Shown: one piece after another, positions 34,721 to 46,722 of the stretch
Position numbering within the stretch: the first letter of the stretch is position 1
Layout of the letters: each line of letters begins with the position of its first letter
Origin: Euphorbia lathyris
Taxonomy: Eukaryota; Streptophyta; Magnoliopsida; Malpighiales; Euphorbiaceae
Direction of reading: 5' to 3'
Length of the DNA: 64,000 nt
Assembly (NCBI RefSeq): GCF_963576675.1
Contig: NC_088911.1
Span: 129,273,929 to 129,337,928 of the forward strand
Notes under the pieces: model-generated
What the model was told of the DNA's origin: nothing
Seen by the model: only the letters and a program-made list of their open reading frames with translations
The model's database searches: none
Program-made: the position numbers and the translations under genes

Positions 34721-37130
34721 TTCAGCACATGGTAGTTTTAATGCTACTACATATAGTCATCAATTACAGTATATGAAATAAGTACAAAGATTTTAACTAG
34801 TATTTGGATTCTATTTGATCATATATAAGAGGGAATAGTAACCGAGTGATATTTGTAGATAGTTTGATTTTATGAAAACAAGTTAAATGAAATAAAAACA
34901 ATAATAAACAAATAGAATGATAAACAGAATATATAAGATACTTACTAATATGGTAAAACGAACAGGGATAGATGATACAGTTAGGGCATACGGAAACATA
35001 TATATCCAACTGGGTACTTAATAGGCACACAAGCAATATATTCAGAAAGGGATTCTCCCCTCATCTCTATGATCGAAGAACATTAATGTTATATCAAATA
35101 CATATCTCTATGCACTCTGATATTTAGCCAAATAAATTAGCACAATGAATCAACATGTAAATAATCTCTTATTCCACTCATTATCTATTTAGCTACAAAT
35201 TAATATCTCTATTTAATCTTCCACTAAACACAATAGGCTTAGTTCTAAATGAGTTATTCTTCTCTCGAAGTAACACCCCAAAACATGCAATATTAATGGC
35301 CAATCAATATAAATAATAAGCACAACCTAAGGTACTTCTTAAGATAAGTATCCCTAGTTAAATATAATGCTTACTTTCATTGTCGTGAGTGTCTATCCCA
35401 TTCAATGGATCTACTCACTCTTCATAATACAAAGATCATGAAGAGCTAGTAGATCACACATCTCATACTAGAATAGCAATAAAGGATTTTATAGCTCCAA
35501 CAAAGAAGACAGAAATGGAAATTATGCAATATTATAAAAATTGTTCAGAATTGGGGAGGTGCCCTAGAATAATGTGTCTGTCCTAATAGGCTAAAGGTTC
35601 CTTTTAAATAGCCTCCTCATTGACATGCCAAAATTTCCTTTACTATTAAGCAAAGAGGTAATATTGTACTTAAAGAAATTAAAAAATGCAACATAAAAAC
35701 TGCTGCATTACAAAATTTGGCGGAATTGTTCTCTAGGAGCCACCAATCTTATTACATTAGTTCTTTTGTCTCTTGTTCCCCCTCTTTGTGCATTCCTTCG
35801 TACCGTGACCAACTTTCATAACAGAAATCTCTCCCTCTTGGTGAATTTGGCATTCATCATACATGGGCCTGTAAATATAGAATAAACATAATAAGCCTAT
35901 AATTCTGAATCATTTAGTCCATTAAGCTATTAAACGCAAGTTGTTTTGACTCTTTTATAATCACAATTAGACTCACATCAAAATCCCGCATACTTAAACA
36001 ATGGTTACCCTTAAGTATTGAAGTTACTCTATCAAAGTTCATCCAAACAATAGGCAAAATCATTGATTTCGTACTTTCTACTTTACACACACATTATTGA
36101 ATAGTTAAACATTTATGTCATATGCTCAATATTGAAAACTTTAGCAGTGATTTATAAAATTTCAATTTCTGTCATCTCAGCTCAAATTGAAAACAAAATA
36201 TAATAATAAATTTTGCCTTAACTGTACTAGAAAAAATTTCAGAACACTGGTGGAGTTATACACGATCTCACTTAAGTATTAGTCTTCTTAGGCGATCATT
36301 GCCTTTTTTTACAGCAGTTTCCTACACACTTAAAACAATATATTATTTAAAATTTTGCAGAAGCCTTTAGAAATAATAGCTTTTATTGCTGAAATGAACA
36401 CAAAATCCAGAGAAACACGTGGCCACCAACGATAGATCAAACTTATTAAAATTTGAGATTTGTTACATCAACTTATGATATTTCGTTCAATTTTACAATT
36501 TTAATTTCCCTTCTCAAGTTTTGCACATTAGCTAAATTTTAGGAAATTGGGCAATACATGAAACTCGAATTACAATTAATTAATAAAATAATAATATACA
36601 TATACGAATATATTTTATTAATAAAACATATTTTAATCAATTCAAATTTTACCGAAATTGCTCCGAATATTTTCTCCAATTTAAATATTTTTCACAATTT
36701 TTTGGTATTTAAAACATTTTTTGTAATTTTTAAAATATTTTCGAAATATTTAGAAAATCCAAAATAAATATTATGTCCATCCAAAAATTAAATAAAAATT
36801 GAAAAAATAGGAACTGCAAAAATCGAGAAGCCAAATGCCGCCATATAAACCCCCACACGCCGACACGTGTCCCCATATGTGCCACATGGCATGCATAGAT
36901 TGGAAGTCGAACGCCACATGTCGTGTCACCATTGGCTCTTGTAGCACACACGCGACAAGTGGTGCGCATTGATTCATCTAGATTGAGCCATATGTAACAA
37001 AACATTGCATCACACGTGCTCTAACGTTGTCATAGGTGCGTCTTGTCTCATCCATATCCTAAATTCATATATTTGATACCCAATTTTAAAATTTGATGTG
37101 TAGAAATAAATAAAATATCTATGTAAATGT
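34721..37130. other. Unassigned AT-rich DNA between the two Gypsy LTRs
   Basis: No polymerase domains of the G1 element are detectable, so it was deleted or replaced. 34720-35900 has the even, stop-rich look of an old LTR. 36558-36780 is nearly pure A/T. 36850-37030 is richer in GC with a cluster of CACGTG/CACATG palindromes. No gene supported. Confidence 0.4.
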
Positions 37131-38897
37131 TAGTGATATTTTGCGAATATGCCAATTTCAACCTTGTCACGTGTGGTTTTGAATGCAGGTGTGCCAGAGA
37201 AATCAATTCTCAATTAATATGAGCAGTTAAGTTTATGGATTTGCGCACCTAAACTTGAAATCTAATCGAAATGGTTGGCGAGAGACGCAAGGATTGAAAA
37301 ATTCCCTATTGGGTCTCTAGCATCATTATAAAACCTTTTTAGATAATTAATTTTTTAAGCTATTGCGGATAAATTAAAGACAAGAAAATGAAGGAAAATA
37401 AAAATGTGAAAATGACATGAGATTTGATGAAAATGGATACTTTATTGATAATGAACGAGTCTGGATACATCTGTCTATTGGCAAATAATTAAAATTGAAA
37501 TAAACGTATATCAAAATGGCTAAACAATTGCAAAAATTAAATAGCAACAAATCAATAACATGTGTAGTAATTGAATTTTCACAATAAAAGAAATGGAAAT
37601 GAAAATTTGAACGACAAACTCAGAGCCATAATTGGCTATCTCGGTGAGGCGTTGAATTGACGTTGGTTTTGGATTACCGAACACCACGAACAGTTGGCAA
37701 AGAATGGAGCTAAGTTTTTATTCGAGCGATATGTAAGAAGATTGAAAGTGGTACAAGTAACTAAGGTCAGGGGTAGATTTGGACGACTCATACGAGAGCT
37801 TTCAGACTCGAAATTGAATAAAACAAAAGACAAACTCCAAGTTCAGGAAGTCAAGAATGAGTTTATCTAAAAATCAAGGACATAGATGAACTTTAAATGA
37901 TAAAAAAATGTTAAAACAAAATCAGTGAGCAGAATGCATAAAAGCTAGGTAGATTGTGTAAAAGAATTTGAGGTGCAAAGATTGGCTCGTAAAATGGGCT
38001 CTCGGATATAGAATTAGGCAAAACGAAAGGCCATATTGAACTTCGGGAAGTTAGGATGAATGTTTATAAGAGATCAAGAGCAAAAACAGACTTTAAATGT
38101 TCTGAAATGGGAACGGAAAAACGTTGGATAAAAAGTATAAAACTTGACAAACATTGATTTCAATGAGCTTTGATCTATGGATTTGATAAAGTTTTGGACT
38201 CGTGATTCCACAATTGAATGTAAGGGAATGAAAAACGGGTTGCTAGAGAATTGAGTTGATGTTAAAATGACCTTAAAAAGCTAAATTAAAGCTAGGAATT
38301 ATGAAGAAAGGAACCTAAAATTCTAGGAAGAATTTGACATAATATAGGTGTGTTTTTTGGGTTGATTGGATGAGGTTTGAAATGAAGGATTTAGGGACTA
38401 TTTATAGTTTTTTTGGAATGATTTATCGGCTGAATAGGTTGCCACTTCCCTTAAATTTCTCCCATCTTTTGCCCACTATTTAGTTTCATCCCTCAAGGCT
38501 TAATTTTGCTCCACATTTGTGCCATTTTACCCCCACATTCCCTTGATTTAAGGCTTAGTGCTTGGTAAGAAATGGATGGATTTTTGCACACATGCTAAAG
38601 ATATGTTAGACTGGAGTGATTGTTTTACGGTTCGGCTGCTGGCTCGTTGCAGTGTGTCTCGCGGTCCAAAATCGTTGTGCCACGGTTAACTGGATTGTTG
38701 GCAATTCACTCCATATGGTGTGTGGAGTAATCTACATGCCATATGGCTTATTTACACGTTTGTTCTTTAGTTGTTTTGTTTCACACAGTGTGTGGCTTAG
38801 GCCACACATCGTGTGAATTAAATTTCTTTGGGCAAAGACTTCCCAATTTTTTCCACACAACATGTGGATTGAGATTGTTTTAACTTTATTTTAAATT
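37131..38897 (-). repeat. LTR of the same Gypsy-like family, minus orientation (G2)
   Basis: Reverse counterpart of 29847-31840, with matching end sequences, TATA box (38399-38406) and palindrome cluster (38713-38870). I see no priming site or gag beyond its end near 37131, so it is either a solo LTR or the end of a deleted element. It is diverged from G1, suggesting an old insertion. Confidence 0.7.
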
Positions 38898-40453
38898 ATA
38901 TTACATGCAAAATTAAACTTCTTCTGGCGATGATATAATCACACTCGCTCAGACTACCTTTGCATTGAAAAACAAAGAAGATGTCATCTTTGAAGAAATT
39001 AAAAATCAAAGTGCTTCAATGTCTCATACCTTTTTTGAATAAGATGTTCTGAAATTTCTTTAAAAGGCTACCACAAAGATGGTAGATATTGCAAATGCCT
39101 CATCTGTTCCTTAGCCTCCTCTGACATCAGCTCAGTCCATTCCCCAGATCATGGCACACTCAATAGGTGAAACCACTCTTTCCTTAAAGAGTTGGCCAAT
39201 ATTAAAAGCTTACTTCACACAATAGAAGCTCTGGTCTCTCAACTAGGTATTCACACCTACGTTGACAGAATGGCCACCATTCAGCTAACTATGATTCAAC
39301 ATATGTTAGGACTTGAGCATATATTATGCTTCATACCTTCTAGCTCTGCCACTACTCAAGAGGTTTCAAATCGTCTTTCCTCTGAATTCAAGAAAATTGC
39401 CTTTGAACTTAACCGCATGAATGCTTATCTTGTCCAAGCTGATAACCAAAATCTTGTTGGCTCTTTAACCGAAGCTCTTTGCCTTCTGGCTACTAATAAA
39501 ACTACGATGGAGACTTTGAATAAAAAAGTAACCTTTGTCTATGGTCAGCATCAGACCATTAACCAGAACATTCAATCCATTGCCAATCAACATCAGACCC
39601 TAGACCATGCACTTCTGAACATTCACTAGAAATACACTCACTCTGTTATTGATACTTCCATGTGTAATGCCAAGGCACTTCATATAATTCTGAGTGGAAT
39701 GAGCAAGAATGACTCCTTTTATACTAAGGCTTAACAAATGAGCAAGGAAATCTATGCTGGCTTGAATAAGAGCAATGTGCGTCTAAGGAACTATACTGAA
39801 CAGCTGAATGTCAGAGTTGTTCCTGGCTTCACCAGCAAACCTTCTTCCTCCGTTGAAAAAAAGGTCAGAAAGAATTAGAGAAGAATAAACATCAAGAAGT
39901 ATCTCTCCTGACCAAACCTAAGAACCCAAATCCGATAATTAGACCCAACATTAAAAAATAGGTTATAGGTATGTGTAATAGGAAGTTAGATAAGCTGTTT
40001 AGCTTTATGATTTGTTTGCTTCTATTGTACACTTTCTTTATTTAATAAAAATATTTTGTTCATCTAAATGCTTTCGAATCTGAAAAATTTTACTTACTCG
40101 TGTTCAATACTTTATCCCTTCTGAAATGTTTACACTAATGCTGATATGCTCTGATAAGTTAACTTAGAACCTTCAAAAAATATTTAAACACCAACTTACA
40201 TCAAACTCCCATAATAAATTTCATATCCGATGTATGCTTGCCTCTGATACTAATTCGTTATTTTTTAAGCTATGAACTAATTTTTGCTATTGAATGTTTT
40301 AATCCTTCTAAGTGTTTTCAAGTTAGCAAAATTCAATAGTGTGACCCTTATGGGGGAGTATCCAGAAGCAAGAGTAGGTCCATCAATTATGGGAGAGTAA
40401 GTGAAATCTATTCATTCTTCGAAAGTTTTTGTAACCTTCAAATAAGGGGAGAT
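38898..40453 (+). pseudogene. Truncated Sirevirus relative: remnant of the extra gene
   Basis: A 145-codon open stretch (39192-39629) aligns by eye with the C-terminal helical part of the Copia-1 extra gene: VSNRLSSEFKKIAFELNRMN with LNQHFSKLTSDL, and LTEALCLLATNKTTM with LSEAVRLLNVNKEKM. Pieces on both sides contain stops. Nothing of gag-pol is left; the element is cut off on the left near the G2 LTR. An AAGGGGAGA polypurine tract (40444-40452) precedes its 3' LTR. Confidence 0.65.
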
Positions 40454-41751
40454 TGTTGAAACACAATTTCCATGAGTTTTTTTATCATAACAAAAATAAT
40501 TATTAAGAAAATTAAATCCCCAAAATATTTAATTTCATAATTGAATTAAGTTTGATTTATGTTAATGTGTTTATTAAGTGTTAATTTAAATTAAAGCATA
40601 AGATCAAAGACAACCTAAAATGCCTTAAACGCATTAAAGGCCCAAAGCTTAAGTTCTGTCCCAGAACTCAGAAACAAGATTCGGAACCAAAAGCCCATTG
40701 ACAAACAAGTCAACTCAGGCATTCCAAAAGAAGCAAAACAACATAAGACAGAAGACCCTGTCATATAAATGTCTCTCTCCATCACCCATTTAAGGAAAGA
40801 TTAAAACTGAAAGTCTGCAACACCAGAAGTCAAAAGGCGATCATTGACGTGCTACTTAACGGTCGATAGAAGATTGACTTTGACAACGACAACTTTCCTC
40901 TTATGGATAAACTAGCATAGTGCTCAGAAGCACATCAGAAGATAGAAGAGAATTTTCCTTCCAATGTCTGTTTGAATTTCAAATGGTCTTCTTTAAAGTG
41001 CTCCACTATAAATACCAAGCCAATAGCTCATTTTTACACAAGAATCTTCACGAAAAAAAAAGATAAAATCTTTAAGTGAAAAATTAGAGCAATATTGTAA
41101 TACATATCATTCTCATATTTGTGTAAATCCAATAGAGATATAGTACTTCAACTGTGTTTTATATCAGAACCAATTTTCTATTTGTAAATCAGAAGCTCTG
41201 TTATTTGCTTCGGTTATAAGCGAATAACAAAGAGAGGAAGATAGCTGAATGTGAGTGTAAAGGAATGTAATTTACAGAAGCTCTGTCTATTGTAAAAAGG
41301 TTTTATGTTCTCCTAGTTAAAGAGTGCTTTAGTGGATTAAAGCTTAGAAGAAGTAATTATGAGGACTGGATGTAGGTGAGAGGCTGAACCAGTATGAATC
41401 TGTTGAGTAACATATTTTTTACCTCTGCCTTTATTACTTCTGATTATATTGCTTGCTCTATCTTATTTGTCTCACCCATAAGTTATGACCATTGTGTGCC
41501 ATTAAACTATTAATCCTGAGAAGTCAAAAGCTCTACTAAACGAGATGTCCTCTGGGTGCATTTATCAGAAGCAGAATCAAGCTCATTTGACTAATTAACT
41601 CAGTAAACTTAACTTGCCTCCGACTCCAAAACTTGCCTCTATACTAAGCCATTGAACATTAAGTGAGAAATTTATAAAAGTTAAAATTAACTAATAGTTC
41701 CATTCACCCCCCCCCCCCTTAGAACTAATCTAACCTCATAAGGGACCAACA
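40454..41751 (+). repeat. 3' LTR of the truncated Sirevirus relative (S-LTR)
   Basis: Starts TGTTGAAACACAATTTCC and ends GGGACCAACA, the same termini as Copia-1, with the same poly-C run and GAACTAATC near the end, but otherwise well diverged. The part from 41146 on is the left part of the repeated unit and recurs at 48201-48652 and 57890-58500. Confidence 0.85.
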
Positions 41752-41904
41752 TCTCCTAATAAAGTGAAAAGTCCCGCCCTCAGCTGCACTATGTCTACAC
41801 AAAATCGGTCTTCGACCTAATTGAAACGGGCTCCCCCGCATCCTTTTCTAGCACCAAAACCTCGAGTGACCTGACGAAAAGAAGATCCATTCCCATCTCT
41901 TCCT
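41752..41904. other. Host spacer left of the Copia-2 LTR (unit 1)
   Basis: Between the S-LTR end and the Copia-2 LTR. It ends in the target duplication ttcct (41900-41904). A near-identical copy is 58501-58652. It joins in sense with the flank right of 60682; a minus-strand reading frame crosses that site, but I do not recognise it. Confidence 0.6.
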
Positions 41905-42847
41905 TGTTGGAGTTTAGTGTCCTAAAGACAATTGTTTTAGGATATAAATATTAATGAATAAATTGTTTATTTAGTCATTTGTTTAATCAGATCTATAGCA
42001 TTAAAATGTAACTATATATAAAGGCACAAATCTTTCATAAAGAAAGTAATCCTAAGTTTATTTAAGTAGTTATAAAGTGTTCATACAAGCATGAAGTGAG
42101 ACTGTACTTTATAATAGACCGATAGACTTAAAATCAACCCAAGTCAAGTAATATGTTATAGGGGTTGACATATTACTGTTGAGACTTGCATGTAACAGTG
42201 TTTTCTGTCGAGACAGAAAGCTGATCTCACAAGCTTTAGATATTTAGATATCTAGACAGTTACATGGATCCGGTGAAGGAGTTCATTAGGATTGGGACCC
42301 GACTTGAGATAACAGCATGGATTAATTTATCTAAAAGTGTCAACTGTTCATCTCATTGGTATTAGTAGGTATAACTAATCCTCAGACTCAAACATTCGTT
42401 AATTAGTGATTCTGGATTATGGAGTCTGATACTTTGATTCTGTGCGAGCACGATCCAACATGTGAGAGCCTGGGGCGTGTGAGAGTAGTGTTGGGTATCA
42501 CACAAAGTAATTGCAGAATAGTTAATGTCAGATTGAGCATTCGTCACTCCCGATAAGTGGGAGATATATCCAAATGGCCGCTTGTGGTGAATTGACTGAA
42601 ATCCTTGCAAGGTGATAGAATTAAGAGTTGAAATGAACATTTCACTTAACTTATCTTTCAGGGTGAATTCAACCTGTATAAGTAAAACCGGACTCTTCGT
42701 TATATGTAACCTTGACACGTTCCATGGTTATAAGGAATTGACCGACAGGATATAGTTGATGAAGGATCGTATTATACTGTACCTAAAACAGAAAGGTTAA
42801 CGTCAGTTATCAACCTGACTTCTTAATTGTTCTGGGGGAATATCATA

Positions 42848-43748
42848 CAGTAAAACCTCTATAAATGCATATCCTTGGGACCGGAAAATAATATTCATTA
42901 AGCAAGATTATTTATTTATCGATAAATGAATAAATTATTCATTTATCGATAAATTAATAAATTATTCATTTATTGATAAATATTTATTAGATATGTAATT
43001 ATCTTGTTTAGGAAATATATTATTTGATTGATTTGTAATTATGACATTAGCATAATTATAAATCAATCAAATAATTGCAAGATTCGTTCAGAAGATGCTA
43101 ATATTCCTGAACCAAAAGTTGGTCAATTAGATGAAGATATCCAATGATTAAGTGATGTCCTTTCTAATTTATGCTATAGAAATGTGATGGATGTCGAACA
43201 TCTTTTGAACTATCCTAGCGAGAATGATGCAGTTATGGAATCGCTTACAGACGAAGAAATTATCCAGTCAATAATGAACAATGATGATGGAAATGATCCA
43301 GAGCCAGATGATAGTTGTGTTGTCGCAAATGTATCGTCAAAAGAGGCCTTTCAAGCAATGGTCACCTTAAACAACTACTTGCTACAACATGAGCAAAATA
43401 TACCAGAAGTTGTGTTTGCACTACCAAGAGTTAAGAATGGTGTTCATTTTGGTTTAGGTGGAAAGAAAAAACAATCAACTATAGATGCATTTTTTCAGAA
43501 GAAATGACTTCTAGTGGATTGATTAAAAGGTTTTGGTGTATATATATATATATATATATATATTGTATGTAATTTAATAATTATTACTTTATATTTTCAT
43601 TGGGCCCTTAAAGATTTAAATATTTTTTTACTTAATGAATTTAGCGAGGTTATTACTTTAGTCCATTGGCCCAAGTCGGGACCGGAAGAATTTATTATAT
43701 AATCGAGGTTATTACTTTATCGAATATTCATTTATCGAGGTTTAACTG
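42848..43748 (+). mobile_element. Pogo/Emigrant-like (Tc1/mariner superfamily) element, internally deleted
   Basis: 901 bp absent from the matching LTR in unit 3, where the empty site reads AATATCATAGGTTCTG. The ends are inverted: CAGTAAAACCTCTATAAATG on the left and CAGTTAAACCTCGATAAATG read from the right. A TA dinucleotide is duplicated (42846-42847 and 43749-43750). This end sequence and TA target are those of the plant Emigrant/Lemi1 pogo-like group as I remember it. It contains the tail of a transposase gene. Confidence 0.88.
43079..43507 (+). pseudogene. C-terminal remnant of a pogo-like transposase with PIP box
   Basis: The frame reads KIRSEDANIPEP onward, has a TGA near 43145, then continues open through LSDVLSNLCYRNVMDVEHLL, an acidic stretch (TDEEIIQSIMNNDDGNDPE) and an EAFQAMVTLNNYLLQHE helix to the stop at 43507. 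It ends KKKQSTIDAFFQKK. QSTIDAFF fits the PCNA-interacting peptide Q-x-x-I-x-x-F-F. PCNA-binding motifs have been described in Drosophila pogo transposase. The helix-turn-helix and DDE catalytic parts are missing, so it cannot transpose by itself. Confidence 0.75.
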
Positions 43749-43784
43749 TAGGTTCTGCTAGTAGCAGCTCGCGACGGTATTCCG

Positions 43785-43785
<1 letters not shown>

Positions 43786-43856
<71 letters not shown>
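43786..43856. repeat. (TA)n microsatellite, about 35 repeats
   Basis: Uninterrupted TA repeat of 71 bases inside the Copia-2 LTR. The matching site in unit 3 (about 59630-59638) has only four or five repeats. Confidence 0.95.
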
Positions 43857-43860
<4 letters not shown>

Positions 43861-44935
43861 GAATTAATCGTGATGAATAATTTCAAAGGATATATACGAC
43901 TAGTGGCAATAAAGAACCTAATGGGTCGCATATGGGACTTGGAATCGGAGGACGAAAATGTAATTAGTGAGACACTATATATATGGGCCGAAATTTGTAG
44001 ATTAATTAGGGATAAATTAATTTGATTAATAATTATAATTTGATTATGGTTATGAATTAAATTAAAGGATTATCTGATAATATTAATTAGAAGTTTTTAT
44101 GTGATTGAAACTCTAATTAATTATCCCTAACATTAATTAATTATTAATTTGATTAATAATAATAATTATCTAGATTTTTTTTTTGAATCAATAATTATCT
44201 AGATATAATTAGTTATTATTTAGATAATAGTAAAGTGTTTATTTAATTATCTAATTAGTAATCCTATTCCGAATAAGATTCTAATTAATTAATTACCTAA
44301 CACAACTAGGATTAGGGTTTTGAGAAGTCTATAAATAGACTCCCTAGCCTACATATTTCGCCCAACACAATAAGGAGGCAAGAGGAACCGTTCCGAAACC
44401 GTCTCGGCTGATTACAATCTTTCTTACTCTCTCTTTGATCTCGTATCGATTTTTGTTAGAGGCAATCATTGCGATTGCTATTATTAAGGTTGATTACTGA
44501 TTAGTTATTCTTTTCTGTGTTGTTTGTTTTGTTGTTCTCATGAAAGAAGAAAAGACAAACAAAAGGAGAAATTCGTTTTGCTCCTCCTACATCAGGTCAG
44601 TTCACATTTTCGCGGATTCTCGGAGATTGAACCGTCGGATCGTCACGATTTTTGGACAGGAACTTCTAGACATATTCTTCCTTGTTTTCACCGTTGGGAT
44701 TTTCATTCGGAGGTCTGGAAGGTGTGTTCGGGTAGGGGGCAGATTCGTTGACAGACTCTATTCTTTTGAAGTTGTGGGCACTTCGTTTGCAACGGTAGAT
44801 AGATCGTCATAAAGGTATTTCCCTCTATCCCTATTTATATGAAATAACAATTAACAGATCTTGGAAAAGAGAAATAGATAAAATAGATAAAAGTTTATAA
44901 TTCCGTTGCGCCTAGGCTTGTCTATTTTCCTTCAT

Positions 44936-44947
44936 TGATATCAGAGC
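44936..44947 (+). other. Primer-binding site of Copia-2 (unit 1)
   Basis: TGATATCAGAGC follows the LTR end closely. It differs by one base from the initiator tRNA-Met site used by Copia-1. Confidence 0.8.
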
Positions 44948-46722
44948 TTATGTTAATCTGTTATTTCATATATGTAAATAAAAAGGTTTTTCAATCAGAT
45001 TGAATAGATTTATTGTTAGGTTAATTAATTAAACGGTTAGTTTAATTAATCTAAAGATAAATAAGTTTTTGATTACTTGATAATTAAAACTGATTATGCA
45101 TAGTTCCTAATTGTTTCGGTTGATAATCGTTTAAACAAAACATTAAAGGTTTTATGGTTGGATAATTAAAACGTTTTGTTTTATTAAAACTCAAAGATAA
45201 AAACTGATATTCTGAAAATTGTTTTGAAATCGTTTTGAAACAATTATATGTATATATATAATTTTAAATAAAAAAAATATAAAACAGTAGCGTCGGGGTC
45301 GCTGCCGCGAGGCAGCTACCCCGCACCACTATTGCTGGTTGCTGCCAACGGCAGCGCGACGCTGCTGCCGTTAAGGCGGCAGCGCCGCGGTGCCGGCTGT
45401 TGCCCTAGGGCAACGTCCTTAACGTTTGGGTCGGGACGATTAAATCGGCCCAACCCAATCACTGATACGGGTTTTAAAATTGTTTTAAAACAGGTCCGGG
45501 TTTTAAATATATATGTATGTATATGTTTCAGAATATAATAATTTGTTTTGATTATCAAAACCAATTTATTTAAAAGTTTGTTTTACCTAAATATTTGATA
45601 TAAGTAATTCAAAGCATTAAATGAATTATACGAATTAATTAGGATATGCATAATTAAAATTGGATGAAAATTAATTTAAGTTGTTAATTTGATTAACTCA
45701 AATATTACATAAATAGTTTATGTAATCAACCAATTAAATTTAATTTAATTGAGTCTTTGCATGTTTGGCGTTATGGACATATTAGACCCTCTATAATAGT
45801 TATTTAGTCTTTTGGTATTTTAAATAGGACCTGCGTATCCTGCCTTCTCTTACTCTCTATTGTATTTCTCTTCTCATCCAAATCCCTTCAAGTAAATTGA
45901 AGTTTCTTAGAAATTGAATATTGTTGTAATTCAAGGTGCCAAGGAGAAGACGGAGGACCCAAAGAGAAATATGTAATAGTTAGTATTTTCCTAGGGTGAC
46001 CCTTTATTCCGTTTCTAGCTCAACGGAATAAACTTAGAGATATGTCCATAATTGTCAATGTTGAATGTATGAATGTTTGATATGTGCTAAAGCAAATCAA
46101 GACTATGTTAGATTATGAGACTTAAATAAAATCCCTCACTAATCAAAAGTTAAGTAAATAAGCAAGTTATTAAAATCGGTTGCCCCTCCCTTATATTATA
46201 ATTCAGCCGACAGTAATGGGGGCCTTTGGGTTGTTGAGTAAACTCAAGCTCGGGGTCTTATGGTAACACCTGAATTATCGAAAAATTGTTTTTCACGAAT
46301 ATGGGGTAATGCTTAAATTAGAATAAAATAATTGGATGAGTAGACTCATGTTGTTCTAACCTAATGGGCAATATGGTTGGGATTGATAGACGACACATAT
46401 CAGTTACTAATGTGGTTAGTAACCCAACAACCTAGAAATCACATGTTTTGATGTGATTGATTACATGAATCTACCTAATGAATGAAACTAGCTTGTTGAG
46501 TAAACTCAAGGTGAAATTTTAGGAGTTAGGATTCTAGCTCACTAAAGGAATTGTGAATATCCTTCGAATTAATATAGAGGGTTATTAATTTGGTAAAATA
46601 GTGGGAGCAATTTAAAAACATAAAAGACCAATGTATTTAAATTGTAAATGAATTAAGCAAATGAATAACATCCGTCACTCTATCTCACTCTCAAGTAAAT
46701 ACTCTGAATCATCATATATAAA
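44948..46722 (+). other. Copia-2 leader (untranslated)
   Basis: A long AT-rich leader between priming site and gag with no coding frame. It holds a GC-rich island with four hairpins (45301-45414) and two copies of a TTGTTGAGTAAACTCAAG phrase (about 46233 and 46494). The part from 45416 is repeated at 55110. Confidence 0.75.
45301..45414 (+). other. Four consecutive GC-rich hairpins in the Copia-2 leader
   Basis: Three stems of the form GCTGCC-loop-GGCAGC (45301-45316, 45341-45355, 45364-45383) are followed by a perfect 16-bp palindrome GTTGCCCTAGGGCAAC (45399-45414). The island is strongly GC-rich within AT-rich surroundings and lies about 360 bases after the priming site. Confidence 0.75.

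Larger units (their letters stand above)
41905..44934 (+). repeat. Copia-2 LTR, unit 1 (with pogo-like insertion)
   Basis: Runs from TGTTGGAGTTTAGTGTCC to ...CTATTTTCCTTCA, followed by a priming site. About 2.1 kb without the 901-bp insertion at 42848. TATAAATA is at 44330-44337. Differs from the unit 3 LTR (58653-60677) by the insertion, a much longer (TA)n tract and a 29-base duplication near 44172-44200. A 90-codon frame after the TATA box is kept in both copies but lies in the transcribed leader and is not taken as a gene. Confidence 0.88.

Noticed and set aside
44524..44812. 75- and 90-codon frames present in two LTR copies (also 60276-60564)
   Set aside because: They lie in the transcribed leader part of the Copia-2 LTR; the copies are recent duplicates, so agreement is not evidence of selection. 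The homologous reverse LTR does not keep them.
45316..45564. 68- and 82-codon frames over the GC-rich island
   Set aside because: Open only because the hairpin island is GC-rich; missing in the other leader copy and different on the two strands.
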